Position numbers and translations under genes: made by a program. The notes under the pieces are model-generated. The model saw only the letters and a list, made by a program, of their open reading frames with translations, did not search any database and had not been told where the DNA came from. Positions 33,785-46,252 of a stretch of DNA of 64,000 bases are shown here, one piece after another. Location of the stretch: assembly GCA_029216955.1 (NCBI GenBank), contig JANAVB010023996.1, positions 17,102,142-17,166,141 on the forward strand. The letters are read 5' to 3'. Numbering within the stretch: the stretch's first letter is position 1; each line of letters begins with the position of its first letter. This stretch comes from Iris pallida. Its lineage: Eukaryota > Streptophyta > Magnoliopsida > Asparagales > Iridaceae.

Positions 33785-34469
33785 GCTATTGTAGCTTCCC
33801 TTTCCGAAATATTTTTTGAAATATTTTTTTTATTATTTATCTGATTTAAATGGTAATTTTTATATTTTATAAATAATCATTTAGTAAATTATTACGGTAG
33901 ATGAAGTTAGCCATAGTTGAGTTTTGAAGTATAAGACGACTAGGAATCATAGCACGGATAGTGCAGTAGCGTACTTTGACCAGTGTATTAGCCCTGGTAG
34001 GGAAGACCCAGCCATATGTGTGCTCTAACTAAGAAAAACCAAGCTAAGTTGCGACTTAACCTCTAAAGACGTTTTAAATTATATATTAATTAAGATTATG
34101 ATTTTAGGAGACCCGGTTGTGCCAATTTAGTCCAAACTGGACCCGAACCAAATTCCAACCTATGTAGGCATGCAGTGGAACCCGGGACGATAGACATTTT
34201 ATGTGAGTACAAATGTTTTCTTATTTATTTTTAGGACTTGGCAAATACTTTCTAAATATATAATAGTTTATTTAAATGTTGTTTTAGAATAATCGTACGA
34301 ATTTCTGGAGCCAAATAAATGGTGTGTTGATGAGTTCACGAGAATATATTATTGGTTTTAGTACAGTATTATTAGGGTTGTTATTATTATTAATGTTAAT
34401 ATTGTGGTTATTAAATAAATAAATTATTTATTATTAATAGTTATTATTATTTTATTCTTTAACATAGAT

Positions 34470-35020
<551 letters not shown>

Positions 35021-35184
35021 AAATAACTATAAACTAGGAGGCAGCAGCCCATAGGCCGAGTAAACCCAAACCAGCCTAGGCCTATACTTGGCCCAGCCCA
35101 GCTGAGCTGAGCTCGGGCACCCCTCAGCCCAAGCGGAATCCTCCGCATACGAACTGAACTCGGTTCAGTTTCGTGCCACAAACT

Positions 35185-35194
35185 CATATAAGAG
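35185..35194 (+). promoter_or_regulatory. TATA-like box in the solo LTR
   Basis: catataagag precedes 'agattgagcgagagagg' and a GC-rich leader with accctaatccta. Placement and context fit an LTR promoter; inferred. Confidence 0.4.
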
Positions 35195-36659
35195 ATTGAG
35201 CGAGAGAGGAAAACGAAAACCCTAATCCTAACTACTGCCACCCCATGGACTGGACGACCCCTCCGCCACCACGTGCGCACCCCAGGACCGCTACGCGTGG
35301 CTGCGTGGACTGCCGGAGGCCGGCCGAACCAAGCCGCGGCATCAGCGCACCAGCAGAGTAGCAGTGGATCCACTCCGCTTCGCGACGAGATTTCTCCCTC
35401 CACGCTCGTCGGTTTCACGAACGGATTGCTCGGGTATGCTCCCAACCCAACCGATTCTACATTCCATTAATTAGATTAGAATAGAACGTAACAAAAGCCT
35501 AGAAGAAATCGACTTGAAGTTGAGAGAAAAATTTGTTGAAAACAGAGTACTAGAGCAGTCCCGAAACCCGTTTTGGAAGGCAATTCCTAGCCGGCCCATC
35601 GACAGTTTCTAAAATCTTTTTGAACACGATCATAGACAACATATAGGACACTAAAATGCTGTTCACACTTTTTAGTTTCATCTATTCTATGTAGAGATAT
35701 CTTGATTCAAAAATCAGGAAAAACCTAGAAATAATAGTTTCAAAAAAACTAAAAACCTTCTGATACGACGTGCGTTCCGCCATTCTGGATGACATGGTCG
35801 CGAACCGAAAGCATCAAAAGGTGCGTAACGATTTCGTGGTCGTGTGGGCTTTGACGGAATTCAAATTGGTCGCGTGTGCGCGACGAATTTGATGCGTATC
35901 CGTCATAATTCTTCGTATCAGTCTCTATGTAAATTTCCCAATTACTTTGTGCACGCTCGTCAGATCGAGACAAAATTTGCGCCAACAGGACCGTATTGTT
36001 TTTTTGGTCCTGTATGCCAAGTTTGGTCCGATTCTGAGATAGTGGATTGGATCGCCGTTTTACGGGCCTCACGGTCCGATTCAACGGGCAATTTTATGTA
36101 CAGCCCGCCGGAATCCAACTCTGGACATACGTTGGGTTCGTATTGGAAAACTGGATCCGTAGACATATAGTTTGATGACTTTAGAGACCGTTGACTCTGG
36201 CACATTTTTCGGTGTAAAGCGGGTCCAACGGCGGACACCATTTTGGCCCAAAATTACCGTTTTGCCCCTGTGTCCAGAATTGGACTTAAGGACAGGCAAT
36301 CCTAGCTAATTTGACTATTCTAAGAACGTTGGTAATATTTGTTTCAGCTTTCGGAGACAGTTGTGATGACTTGGACGTTATGACGTATCAGTTGACGGTA
36401 TTTATTGGTTCTTCGCACTGCCACCAGGCATGTATACCTTGCCTTCCTCTACAGTTTTATTACATGCATTTTATTTTAGTTTCTAGCTTTTGGATTATTT
36501 ATGGACATATGCTTTTCGTGTTATTTTTTGTGGAGTTGTTTTTATTGTTTATAGCCGTATTCATGTTTGGTCTTGTGGTTCCCACTTGGAGTTTCTCGTC
36601 AGTACCTTGCTTGAGTCGTGTCATAGAATGAGTACGTGTAAGTGAACTGCTAAATCCTT

Positions 36660-37055
36660 GATATTGTTTCCTTGGCACCAGAGAGTCCACACTCGGGACG
36701 AGTGTGTTTTTCTTGATCTGTTTACATCCGTGAGTCCACACTCGGGACTAGGATGTCGATTATTTGCACCAGAGAGTCCACACTCGGGACGAGGCTATTG
36801 ACTTGATTTGACTTAACTCACACCAGAGAGTCCATACTCGGGATGAAGGTGTTTACATCAGAGAGTCTACACTCAGGACGAGGATGTAGTACTTGTACCA
36901 GAGAGTCCACACTCGGGACGAGGGTGCCTTACCTTGAACTAACCAGAGAGTCCACACTCGGGACGAGGGTTAGTACTAACCAGAGAGTCCACACTCGGGA
37001 CGAGGGTTAGTGTTTAGTTCAAACCCGTGAGTCCACACTCAGGGATGAGGGTTTG
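36660..37055. repeat. Dispersed tandem motif 'gagagtccacactcgggacga'
   Basis: At least nine copies of about 20 nt (agagtccacactcgggacga), separated by 20-40 variable bases often ending in gtgtt, ggatgt or gggtt. The core agtccacactcggga is strongly kept while spacers drift. In the 3' half of the solo LTR. Confidence 0.85.
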
Positions 37056-37659
37056 GTTTCTTCCATTGATCTCGTGATTATCATTCATCCGGCAGTTCAT
37101 TTATACGTAGTTGTTCTAGTGTTCGTGTTCGTGTTCGTAGTCATTTGTCGTGTTCCTGTTTCTTCTTGTTTATTCTCTCATGCATGATAAAACTGTTAGA
37201 TAGGCATATATATTATGTATCATGCTATGTCCTCTGAGGACCTGATGATCTCCTCAGGTTTAGCGATTGCATGGAGTTAGCTAGTAGTTCTGGATGGCAG
37301 AGGATTTGCGGTTCTTGCGGGATTCAGGTATCGCTATTGTGTTTATTATCCGCTCGTGCTTTTAATTCCTTATCATGAGATATCCTGCTTCTTATTTCAG
37401 TTATAGACTCTTGTTATTTCTTTTAGAGTCTTATCGGACATATATGCTAGTAGGCTGCAGACCACGACACATACTTGTTCATTCTTGATATTTTATTCTT
37501 ATTGTGGATTGAGATATAGTTTTGCCTTGCCTTGATTAGGCCCATTGCCATAGTCGTGACAACGTTTACGTATTCGAGTCGGGATGGAGTCCGCTTGATA
37601 CGTAGCTGGCTTGCTCACGCTCTTGCGTCCGAAAAGCGGGTGCAGGTCGTGATAGCTAT

Positions 37660-37895
37660 GGATCCTACTAGCCTCTGCATCTCGAAACTAAGTCTGTCGT
37701 AGAACTTCTCCACCTTCTGCTCCTCCGTCTGAATCAAGTATGGGTGTAACGACTTAAGCGTAAGAACTCCACGTTGTACTCTTCTACGGTCATGCTGCCC
37801 TGAGTGAGGTATATAAATTGGTCCTGAAGTTCCACACATGTTGTAGCTAGAATGTTTATCTCATTTAAAATATTTGATGTCCGTCTATCTGATGA
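37660..37895 (-). pseudogene. E0 gag, middle part
   Basis: Minus-strand translation gives LQDQFIYLTQGSMTVEEY, then after a frameshift HPYLIQTEEQKVEKFYDRL followed by EMQRLVGSIAITT. This is the conserved retrotransposon gag (PF03732-like) pattern (QGSMTV-EY-EF, KV-KFYDGL). Solo LTRs interrupt both sides. Confidence 0.8.
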
Positions 37896-40603
37896 TGTAA
37901 TGTCCATAGTTCGTATTACGTATTTTGGTATACGTGTACGGAATCCCGACCCGTAATTAGACTTGTCTTGTTTAGCTTGATCCTAGTTTAATCTTGTCTT
38001 GGTTTATTTTGGGTTCATCCTGGTTCGACTTGTCTTGACTGGCTAGTCTTGGGTTTTGTATTGGCATGGGATAGTTAGCATTTTCTGGTTCATGTGGTTT
38101 ATCCTGGCCTTGGCCTGCATTGGGTTCGGCTTGGTTGGGCTCGGTTTGGGTTGATATGCAAACCCCTACCTACCACCATCCCCCATTTATTAACCCAACA
38201 ACCATTCTCGCTCCTCATTCATTACTCATTTACTACTTTTTTTCTTCTTCCTCATTTCCTCTCCACCGATCACCACCGTAGGCAATTGTAACTTGCTTCA
38301 TGGAGGAACTCAAGTTTTATTGTTCCATTGTCTTCCTCACGAGATTCTAAGACACTTTAGTACTTAGCATTTTTAGTTTCATTGGTTCATTCCATGTAGA
38401 TCTAAGTTTGTTGCATTTTCGGATTCTCGGTTTTGATCTGCTAAACTGGCTTGTTTTCGAAACTAAGAGTTCTATGTAGAAGGCATTCGGAGGTTACGCA
38501 AGTTTGGTTTTGGAATGGTTGGATTTCATCGAGTCTTGATCGAGATGGGGCTTTCTTGAGCTCTTGAGCTTTTACGCCTGCTTGTCTTGGCCTTGGGGAG
38601 AAGATAAAGTTTTACGCCCACGTTTAATGTGCCAGCATAGCATTTTCTCCTTTACGCACACGTTTTAACGTGCTAGCGTAGTGTTTCCCCTTTTTACGCA
38701 CACGTCTTAAACATGCCAGCGTAGTGTCCCCTTTACGCACACGCATTGCGTGCCAGTGTAATCCTTCCACATCGAGTTCACTTGAACTCTACGCAGGGGC
38801 CTTCCCGCTCGCATAGACTCGCGCTCGCGTATTCGCCTGTCGCGTAGAGTCTCGCTAGCGTAGAGTGCCCCGTGCGTAGAGCCTCGCTTGCGTGGACTCT
38901 CCTTCGCTAGCGTAGAGCCTTGCGTGCATAGAGTTACACTTGGGTGCTCGTGCGCATAAAGTTCCGCTTGCATAGGGTGCTTGCTAGCGTAGAGCCTTGT
39001 CCGCGTAGAGTTCCCTCTCGCGTAGGGCTCCCGCTCGCGTAGAAGCGGTCTTTCCTTGGTCTTGCTCGCGTAAAGCCATTTTTACGCTTGGGGCCTCTTG
39101 GCCTAGCGTAGAGGTTCGCTAGCGTAGAGGCTTGAGCCCTATGCGCACCCGTTTGCTTTATTGTTCTTGCACCTCTTGTCACGGACTTGATAACTTGAAT
39201 TGATTGACATGACTGGACAGATAATTGTACATGACATAACATTACATGATATGACATGACATGACATGACAAGCAAGCCTGATGGGAACTATTGAATGCT
39301 GTTGCGACGGCTAGCATGACATGACAAGAATGAATGGCCTGGACACCGTGGACGATTGTGTTTGTACAAATAAACCAATACTGTCTCGCATCATGTCTAG
39401 GGCAGGGACCCCTGAGTACCACGGTCAGGGGTACCTACTGAAATTGACTAAGGCTAATAACTAGAATAACCCAGTAGTCATGAAGAGATTTTCCAGCTAC
39501 AGGCAATTCTGTTATCTGGGCGTACAAGTGGACTTGTAGCCTGCCGACGAGTAGGGCACATTTATAGCACACTGTCATGTGTTGCACCCTTCATGAACGG
39601 ATATTCGACCTGGATAACCTGGATGGTCTGCAGGGCTTGTGGCTGTTGAAATATCTCATTGCATCTTGCTAGTAACTAGGCCTGTGATAACCCTAGCTAG
39701 TTAAAATATCAAGTCGTACTTATTGCTTGGCCGTGATTGATTGAATGGAGTCTAACTCCTAGTCTTGTCCCGATCATGTACAAGATTGTAACAGGACCTG
39801 ATTGCTTGTGCTTTATTTTATCGATAAATGGCGGGAAATCAAGTTTCGTTCAGATGAAAGGTTACAACCCCGGTCCTTGTTTGGTTTAAGGGTTGTAACC
39901 TGGCTATCTAAATAGTCCCATGGTTATCGCATCGTATATCCTCATGATTTTTCCATATCTCCAGTTTTAATATGTTATTATTGTTTTATGCTAATTGTTG
40001 GTTTTAGTTCTTAAGTGAAGCCTCCTTTGTGGCACTTGCACTTTCTGGGATCTGACCCAGTTGGTTTTGTATGGCCAGATACTGGAGTAGCTCCAGAGGA
40101 TCTCCCTATTTTCCAGCCAAATGGTGACCACCAGGCGTAAGCAAGACAACGAGTGGGTTTTTCTTTTGTTTTCCCACTTTATTATACAAAATATATTCTT
40201 TTGAGGCGTTTAGCCGGCGAGCACGTGTTAGCTCGTATTGCACTTTACTCACTGTCTGCCTACGGGCTGTAACATGACTGACGAATCCTAGGGTTGATCA
40301 TGTATGACTAAAAGTCTTGCTAGTCTTCACATTTTGTACGACTAGCTTCATGATCATCCAAATATGTAATGTATGGGACGCCTTACTATTGTATATTTGA
40401 TGCTCTAACATCTTATAACGACTATTTCTTGCATGAGATTGAGACAATAGGCTTGTTCATGACCATAAGAGTTTGATGGCTTGTAGTTAAACCCTCATGT
40501 ATCTAGACAGCCGTGACCGTATAGCGAGGTGGATTCCATTTCAATATACGTAGCTGGCTATGTATGCCCCCGCTCTCTAGTATTTTGGTTCTGGGGCGTT
40601 ACA
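37896..40603 (+). mobile_element. Solo LTR of the E3 family in E0 gag
   Basis: Begins TGTAATGTCCATAG, ends GGGGCGTTACA. Closely homologous to the E3 5' LTR (56291-59668) over both flanks. Flanking pentamers are gatga (37891-37895) and gctga (40604-40608), a TSD with one mismatch. No internal coding domain, so solo LTR. Gag coding lies on both sides, on the opposite strand. It lacks the 710-bp hAT-like insertion and so shows its empty site (around 40219). Confidence 0.85.
38570..39180. repeat. Tandem array in E3-family solo LTR (acgcacacg / gcgtagag units)
   Basis: The first part is ~55-bp units of 'ttacgcacacgttttaacgtgccagcgtag' type, where cacgt and acgtg can pair. The second part is shorter 'gctcgcgtagagt' units. 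It lies between LTR flanks that are strongly conserved with E3, yet the E3 array has a different unit. Confidence 0.8.
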
Positions 40604-40939
40604 GCTGACCCGGTGGAAAGGGCATGAACATCGGAGGCATGAGAGGTAGTGGAGGTAAAGATACCTCCGGGTATGCTACGAGTGCCGGCTGTGAAGTCTG
40701 TCCATCCGTCTGTGAGGTCGATGGCTGACCGTTCTGCTGGTTAGGTTGGTCCCCAAGTGGCAGTGGAGTCCCATCAGCACGGGTCATGATAGCATTTAGT
40801 GGAGTGCCTACTGGGGTTATGCTTCTGTCTTGAGAGTCCGTTGTCTGCATAGAAAGAAAACCATTAGCCGCTGAAGGGATTTCAAGCAGGATCAAGTCAA
40901 GAGTTTAATAGAAATCAAGGATAGAGATCAATGATGTGT
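40604..40939 (-). pseudogene. E0 gag, N-terminal part
   Basis: Minus-strand frame from 40895: an N-terminal segment ending PLPLMPPMFMPFPPGQ, the Pro/Met-rich linker seen before the gag core of Ty3/gypsy elements. Interrupted by the solo LTR at 40603. Some gag sequence between this part and 37895 seems to be missing. Confidence 0.6.
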
Positions 40940-40944
40940 TAAGG

Positions 40945-43900
40945 TGTCACGCCCCAGAACCAGAATACTGGAGAGCGGGGGAGTGACTCAGCCAGCTACG
41001 TATTACGGGTAGATGAATACCGTATAATACGATCAATGCTGTCTAACCAGACGAGGGGGTGCATACTACATAAAAGTCTTACTATGGTCATTTCACATCT
41101 ATTGTCTCAATCATTCAAACAAGAAACAGAAATATAGAACATGTAAGGTAAAGCAGTAAGGCGTCCCAAACGCTCAGTCAAAATGTTCTTGAGATCTGGC
41201 TTTACAAAATACAGCCAGATGATGTAGTAAGTATACATAATTGTTATCAGCTGCAGTCTGACTTAATTACAATTATGCAAAAGTAAGTACAAGACAATCC
41301 GACTAACATGTCGGTGCCAAACGGCAAGGTATAAAGTAGATAACAAAACGAGTGGTGAAGTTAAGGAACCCACTCGAGGCCTCCTGCGATCATTCCTCTA
41401 GTATTGACCATCTTGGAGGTGGAAGTACGCTGAGTCCTCGGGAACTGGCTCTAAATCTGGCCATGCAAAACCAGAAAGGTTAGACCTCTAATAGCAAGTA
41501 CCACAAGGGAGCACGACATGAGAACTAAAACCAGTAAGTAAGAGAATATACTAATAAAGCTCTGCTTGCTACTAGGATTCACATCACATCAAGACACTTC
41601 GAACCAACCTCCCAACCAAACAAGGACAGAAGTTGGCCCATCATGTCCTGACATTCTGATCATCCCAGTTAGGTAACAGAGTACAGTGCACAAACAAATC
41701 ATCTTGAACGGCCAATCAACTCCTACGGCTTGCTATTATGAGTCCCAAGTTATCCTGGAATAATGCAATTAGGGATTCCTCAGTTCTTACTATGTGCAAG
41801 CAAGGCTAGTCTATCCAGTCGATCAATTGGCCCATGCATGAATTAGACGAGTCCTAGCAGGACGCCCGTCAATATACAATATACAATAATAATAAAAACA
41901 GATACTGTTCCCTGCCCGTGTGGCAGATTTACAGTATCTGTGGGAACCAGCCGGCCCGTCGGGTACTACTCGTCCCAAGGGGGATGCCATGTAAGAATTC
42001 GGAAATCCATTCTCTCCATGCAATCATTATTTTATTTAACTTAATAGTCTCTACGTTGAGTGAAATCCCATGCCGTGGATCATGGTCATTCAAATGAGTA
42101 CTTTCGTACGGGGTACGATATGCACAACTCTACAACGATACCAGTGCGGTTAGGTTGCAGGTCTTACATAGCGTAATGCAACAATCAAATCTATCCACGG
42201 TAATCATGCCTTGACCATAAAGTACACATGCTTCTTTTGTAGAAAATAAATAAGTAAATAAATAAATAAATAGATTGAAGCCTGCATGTGCATGTATGTC
42301 AATATTCGGGATCAGCCAGTCGAGTACAATAGTTCATAACATGAACGTGTCTTATTCATTTCATTCAATAAGACGACTAGCCAGTCTCTTAGTTCCAATT
42401 AGGAACGCATGATCATTATCAATGGTGGCAAGGCATGAAAGTCAACTAGCGTTCAGTGGGGTCGAGTCTACAACTCTCAGGGTTTAATTCTAGTCAATCC
42501 GGGTATCTATAACTCAATTAGTGACACATGGTACATCCCACATAACAATCTATAATTAACAGAAATATCAACATATCATGATTATATCAAGTTTATGCAA
42601 AAAGGCGTAAGGATATAAAATGGACGTTAAACATCTAATAAGATATCAATATACAGGGCTATAGAAGATCCAGGGTAAGCAGGCTACTCTCATGTCAGCC
42701 TACGCTTATGCCAGCGTACGCTCAGGTCAAGCTACGCTCAAGCCAGCGTACGCCCAGGTCAAGCTGCGCTCAAGCCAAGCTAGCGTATGGGAGTCATACG
42801 CTTCCAAAAGGCAGCGTATGAACTCCATACGACTCCTTACTATCCAAGTCAGCGTATGCAAGTCATACGCTCCCAAAAGGTAGCGTATGAACTCCATACG
42901 ACTCCTGACCATTCAAGTCAGCGTATGCAAGTCATACGCTCCCAAAAGGTAGCGTATGAACTCCATACGACTCCTGACCATTCAAGTCAGCGTATGCAAG
43001 TCATACGCTCCCAAAAGGCAGCGTATGAACTCCATACGACTCCTGACCATTCAAGTCAGCGTATGCAAGTCATACGCTCCCAAAATGTAGCGTATGAACT
43101 CCATACGACACACGCTTCCAAAAGGCAGCGTATGCAAGACACACGCTTCCTAAAAAGGCAACGTATGGATTCCATACTGTGCTGCGCTAAAGGGCGCGCT
43201 CAGCTCAGTGACGCAAGCTAAAAAGCTAGCGTACACTGCTCACTGTCTTCTCCAAACAGCAAGAACTCCATGGTTGCATCCCAAAGCTTCAAAAGTCCAT
43301 AACTTGGTCAAAATAAGTCCGAATCCAACTTTCCAAAGGTCAAAATTGGGTAGGATGAACTGCTCTACGACATGGAACCATCAAATCTTGAGAACAAAGG
43401 AGTTTGCTAGATCAAAAACCCATAGACAACCGAAAATATAATAACTTAGATCTACAAGAAATGAACCAATGAAATAAAAAATACTAAGCACTAAACTCTT
43501 TTAGAATCATGAGAGGAAGAATATTAAACCATAAAATATGGTCCTCATGTAGAGCAAGGTGTACTTGCCTAGTTGGTAGGTGAAGAGAGTAATGAAAGGA
43601 AGAAGAAGAAGTAATGGTGAAGAAGGAGTGAATGAGGAGAGAGAAGGGAGAGGGTGGCTTAAATAAAAGGTGGTGGTAGGTGGGAGTTGGGCCGGGTCCA
43701 ATGGGTCCAATGGATCGGGTTGCACGGGTCCAACAAGGCTAACCCGAAGTAAAACTAAAGCAGGAAATTAAAATACAGGTAATAAAATTACAAGAAAAAA
43801 TACAGAAATAAAATTGTAGGAATTAATTAGCATGAAAATTAAAGAGCAGCTAATTAATTAACATGAAAATTTAAAGAGCAGATAATAGAATTGCAGAAAA

Positions 43901-44045
43901 ATAAAGTGCAAAAAATAAAATGCAGATAATTAATTAACATGAAGTTATAGGAATTTAAATACAGGATACTACATGATAAATAATAAATAAATACATTCAG
44001 GCAATATACGTATTAGAATACGCATTCCGGGAACGGGGAGTGACA
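40945..44045 (-). repeat. 3' LTR of E2
   Basis: 3,101 bp; on the minus strand TGTCACTCCCCGTTCC to GGGGCGTGACA. Contains the hairpin array at 42690-43200 and a TATA-like ttttatttaag near 43655-43665. Confidence 0.97.
42690..43200. repeat. Hairpin array in E2 3' LTR (~69-bp units)
   Basis: Units of 'cagcgtatgcaagtcatacg' followed by 'ctcccaaaaggtagcgtatg' and 'aactccatacgactcctg'. Each carries GCGTATG...CATACGC and CGTATG...CATACG stems of six to seven base pairs. Same position relative to LTR landmarks as the E1 array, but unrelated unit sequence. Open frames through the array are repeat artefacts. Confidence 0.9.
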
Positions 44046-44060
44046 TCTCTACCCTCCTTG
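44046..44060 (-). promoter_or_regulatory. Polypurine tract of E2
   Basis: Minus strand caaggagggtagaga, directly before the LTR start TGTCACTCC, preceded by ccgaggacggaatttttt. Confidence 0.88.
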
Positions 44061-44215
44061 AAAAAATTCCGTCCTCGGAATTTCAAATTCAAGCAAGATA
44101 GAAATATCGGGGCTAAACTAATCTAAGTACAAGCAATTCAATAAAGCAATCATTTTACAATGTCCATAGCAAGTAACATATATGTAAATCCATCAATCTA
44201 CGATATCAAGCAATT

Positions 44216-46252
44216 CTACCCATAAGGGGTTAAGCATGAGGAATCAAGACAATCAAGGTACACAGAAAAAGATATACCTTGTGAGTCAAACAGATGTGGA
44301 TACCGTGATCGGATATCATCCTCACGTTCCCACGTTGACTCTCCCAAGGAGTGATGACCCCAAGCAACACGGACAAGACTAATTGTTCGGTTCTTGAGTA
44401 TCTTCTCTCTTCGGTCCAAAATGGACACAGGTTGTTCCTCGTAAGACAGGTTGGTACCAACAACCAGCTCAAAGTGATCGAGGACATGGCTTGGGTCCGA
44501 TACATATCTACGTAATTGAGATACATAAAATACGTCATGCACCTCTCATAACGAAGGTGGGAGTGATAAACGATAAGCAACATCGCCTATCCGATCAAGG
44601 ATAACAAATGGGCCTACGTATCGCGGACTCAGCTTCCCGCGAACGCCAAATCTAATGACCCCACGGGTAGGTGAGATCCGCAAGAATACGTGGTCCCCAA
44701 CAGAAAACTCTAGCGGCCTACGATGCTGGTCCGCCCAATGACGATGCCGATCCTGCGCAACACGAAGTCGCTCTCTAATTCCCTTAATCACTTCAACCGT
44801 CTGGATAATCATTTCTGGGCCTAGCATCTTCCTTTCCCCGATATCATCCTATGCTAGTGGCGATCTACACTTCTTACCATATAGTGCTTCAAATGGCGCC
44901 ATCTGGATACTGGCTTGATAACTGTTGTTGTATGAGAACTCAACTAAGTGCAGGTGGCTTTCCCAAGATCCTCCAAAATCCAGAGTACAAGCTCGCAACA
45001 TGTCTTCTAAAGTTTGAATTATCCTTTCTGATTGCCCGTCCGTCTGCGGATGGTAAGCTGTGCTAAATCTCAACTTGGTACCCAGACTATGATGTAAGCT
45101 CTTCCAAAAATGCGATGTAAAGCGGGTATCCCGATCCGACACAATACTGACAGGAACTCCATGCTGCCTGACTATCTGTTGCATATACAACTCTGCCAAC
45201 TTTTCTGTAGATTGCCCTACTCTGAAAGGGAGAAAATGCGCCACCTTCGTAAGCCGATCTACTATCACCCAAATGGCATCCTTACCACTTGGCGATCTCA
45301 GTAAACCGGTCACAAAGTCCATCGTGATATGCTCCCACTTCCATTCTGGGATAGGAAGCGGTTGCAATAATCCAGCTGGCCTCTGCTGTTCTGCCTTCAC
45401 TTGCTGACATACCAAGCAACGGGAAACGAATCTAGCTATCTCTCTCTTCATTCCATTCTACCAGAAGTGCTGCTTGATATCTTGGTACATCTTGGTCCCT
45501 CCAGGATGTATAGAATACTGGAAACTGTGAGCTTCTGCCATAACTTCCTGTCTGATATCTCCACTGGGCACACATAGACGTGATCCAAATCTAAGTATAC
45601 CATCTTCATGAATTCTCATCTCCTTCCTGAGTCCTGACTCACATTCTGCCCTAAGCTTCTGAATCCTTGGGTCTTGTGCCTGAGCTGCCTTGATCCTATC
45701 TACCAAGTCAGATTGGACTTGTAGACTAGCCAGAACTCCTACATCACTAGAAAGTATAACTTCTATGCCCATCTCCTGAAGGTCTTCTAAGATATGCCTC
45801 TGTGTTGTCAACATAAATGTGCCGCCTCTTCTGCTAAGGGCGTCTGCTACTACATTAGCCTTGCCTGGATGATACTGAAGCTCCACGTCATAATCCTTGA
45901 TCAACTCCAACCATCTTCTCTGCCTCATGTTCAGCTCCTTCTGAGTAAAGATGTACTTCAGACTTTTGTGGTCTGTGTACATTTCCACTCGGTCACCATA
46001 TAAGTAATGTCTCCATAGCTTCAGAGCAAACACTACTGCCGCTAACTCCAAATCATGAGTTAGGTAATTCTTCTCGTGGTCCCGAAGCTGCCTAGATGTA
46101 TATGCTATCATCTTGCCATGTTGCATAAGGACACATCCAAGTCCTTTACCTGACGCATCACAATATACTGTAAAACCTCCGGGTCCAACTGGCAATGTAA
46201 GAATAGGGCTGATATCAACTTCTGCTTCAAAGTCTCGAATGATGCCTGACAT
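44216..46252 (-). pseudogene. E2 pol, RNase H - integrase - chromodomain part
   Basis: Lies in the frame reached after a frameshift near 46205. RNase [17 protein letters not shown] (near 46150) and [11 protein letters not shown]. Integrase: [16 protein letters not shown], then a stop (45458-45460) where Trp is expected, KCLVCQQ-type cysteines, [16 protein letters not shown], and the [11 protein letters not shown] block near 45050. Further stops are at 44849-44851 (Trp expected) and 44546-44548. The chromodomain (VSILDRREKILKN...STWEREDDIRSRYPHLFD) ends near 44284. The frame continues about 20 codons beyond the usual end. Confidence 0.95.

Noticed and set aside
35273..35470. ORF in the GC-rich segment of the solo LTR, possibly a captured gene fragment
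   Set aside because: Short, no recognisable domain, opposite strand also open; best explained as the LTR leader.
36660..37055. CRISPR-like array (regular 20-nt repeats with variable spacers)
   Set aside because: Plant DNA inside an LTR; spacers are degenerate versions of each other, repeat lengths vary and there are no cas genes.
42787..43221. 144-codon ORF with internal repeats, and similar ones in 51022-51482
   Set aside because: Reads through the E2 LTR hairpin array; the repeats reflect the DNA tandem units.
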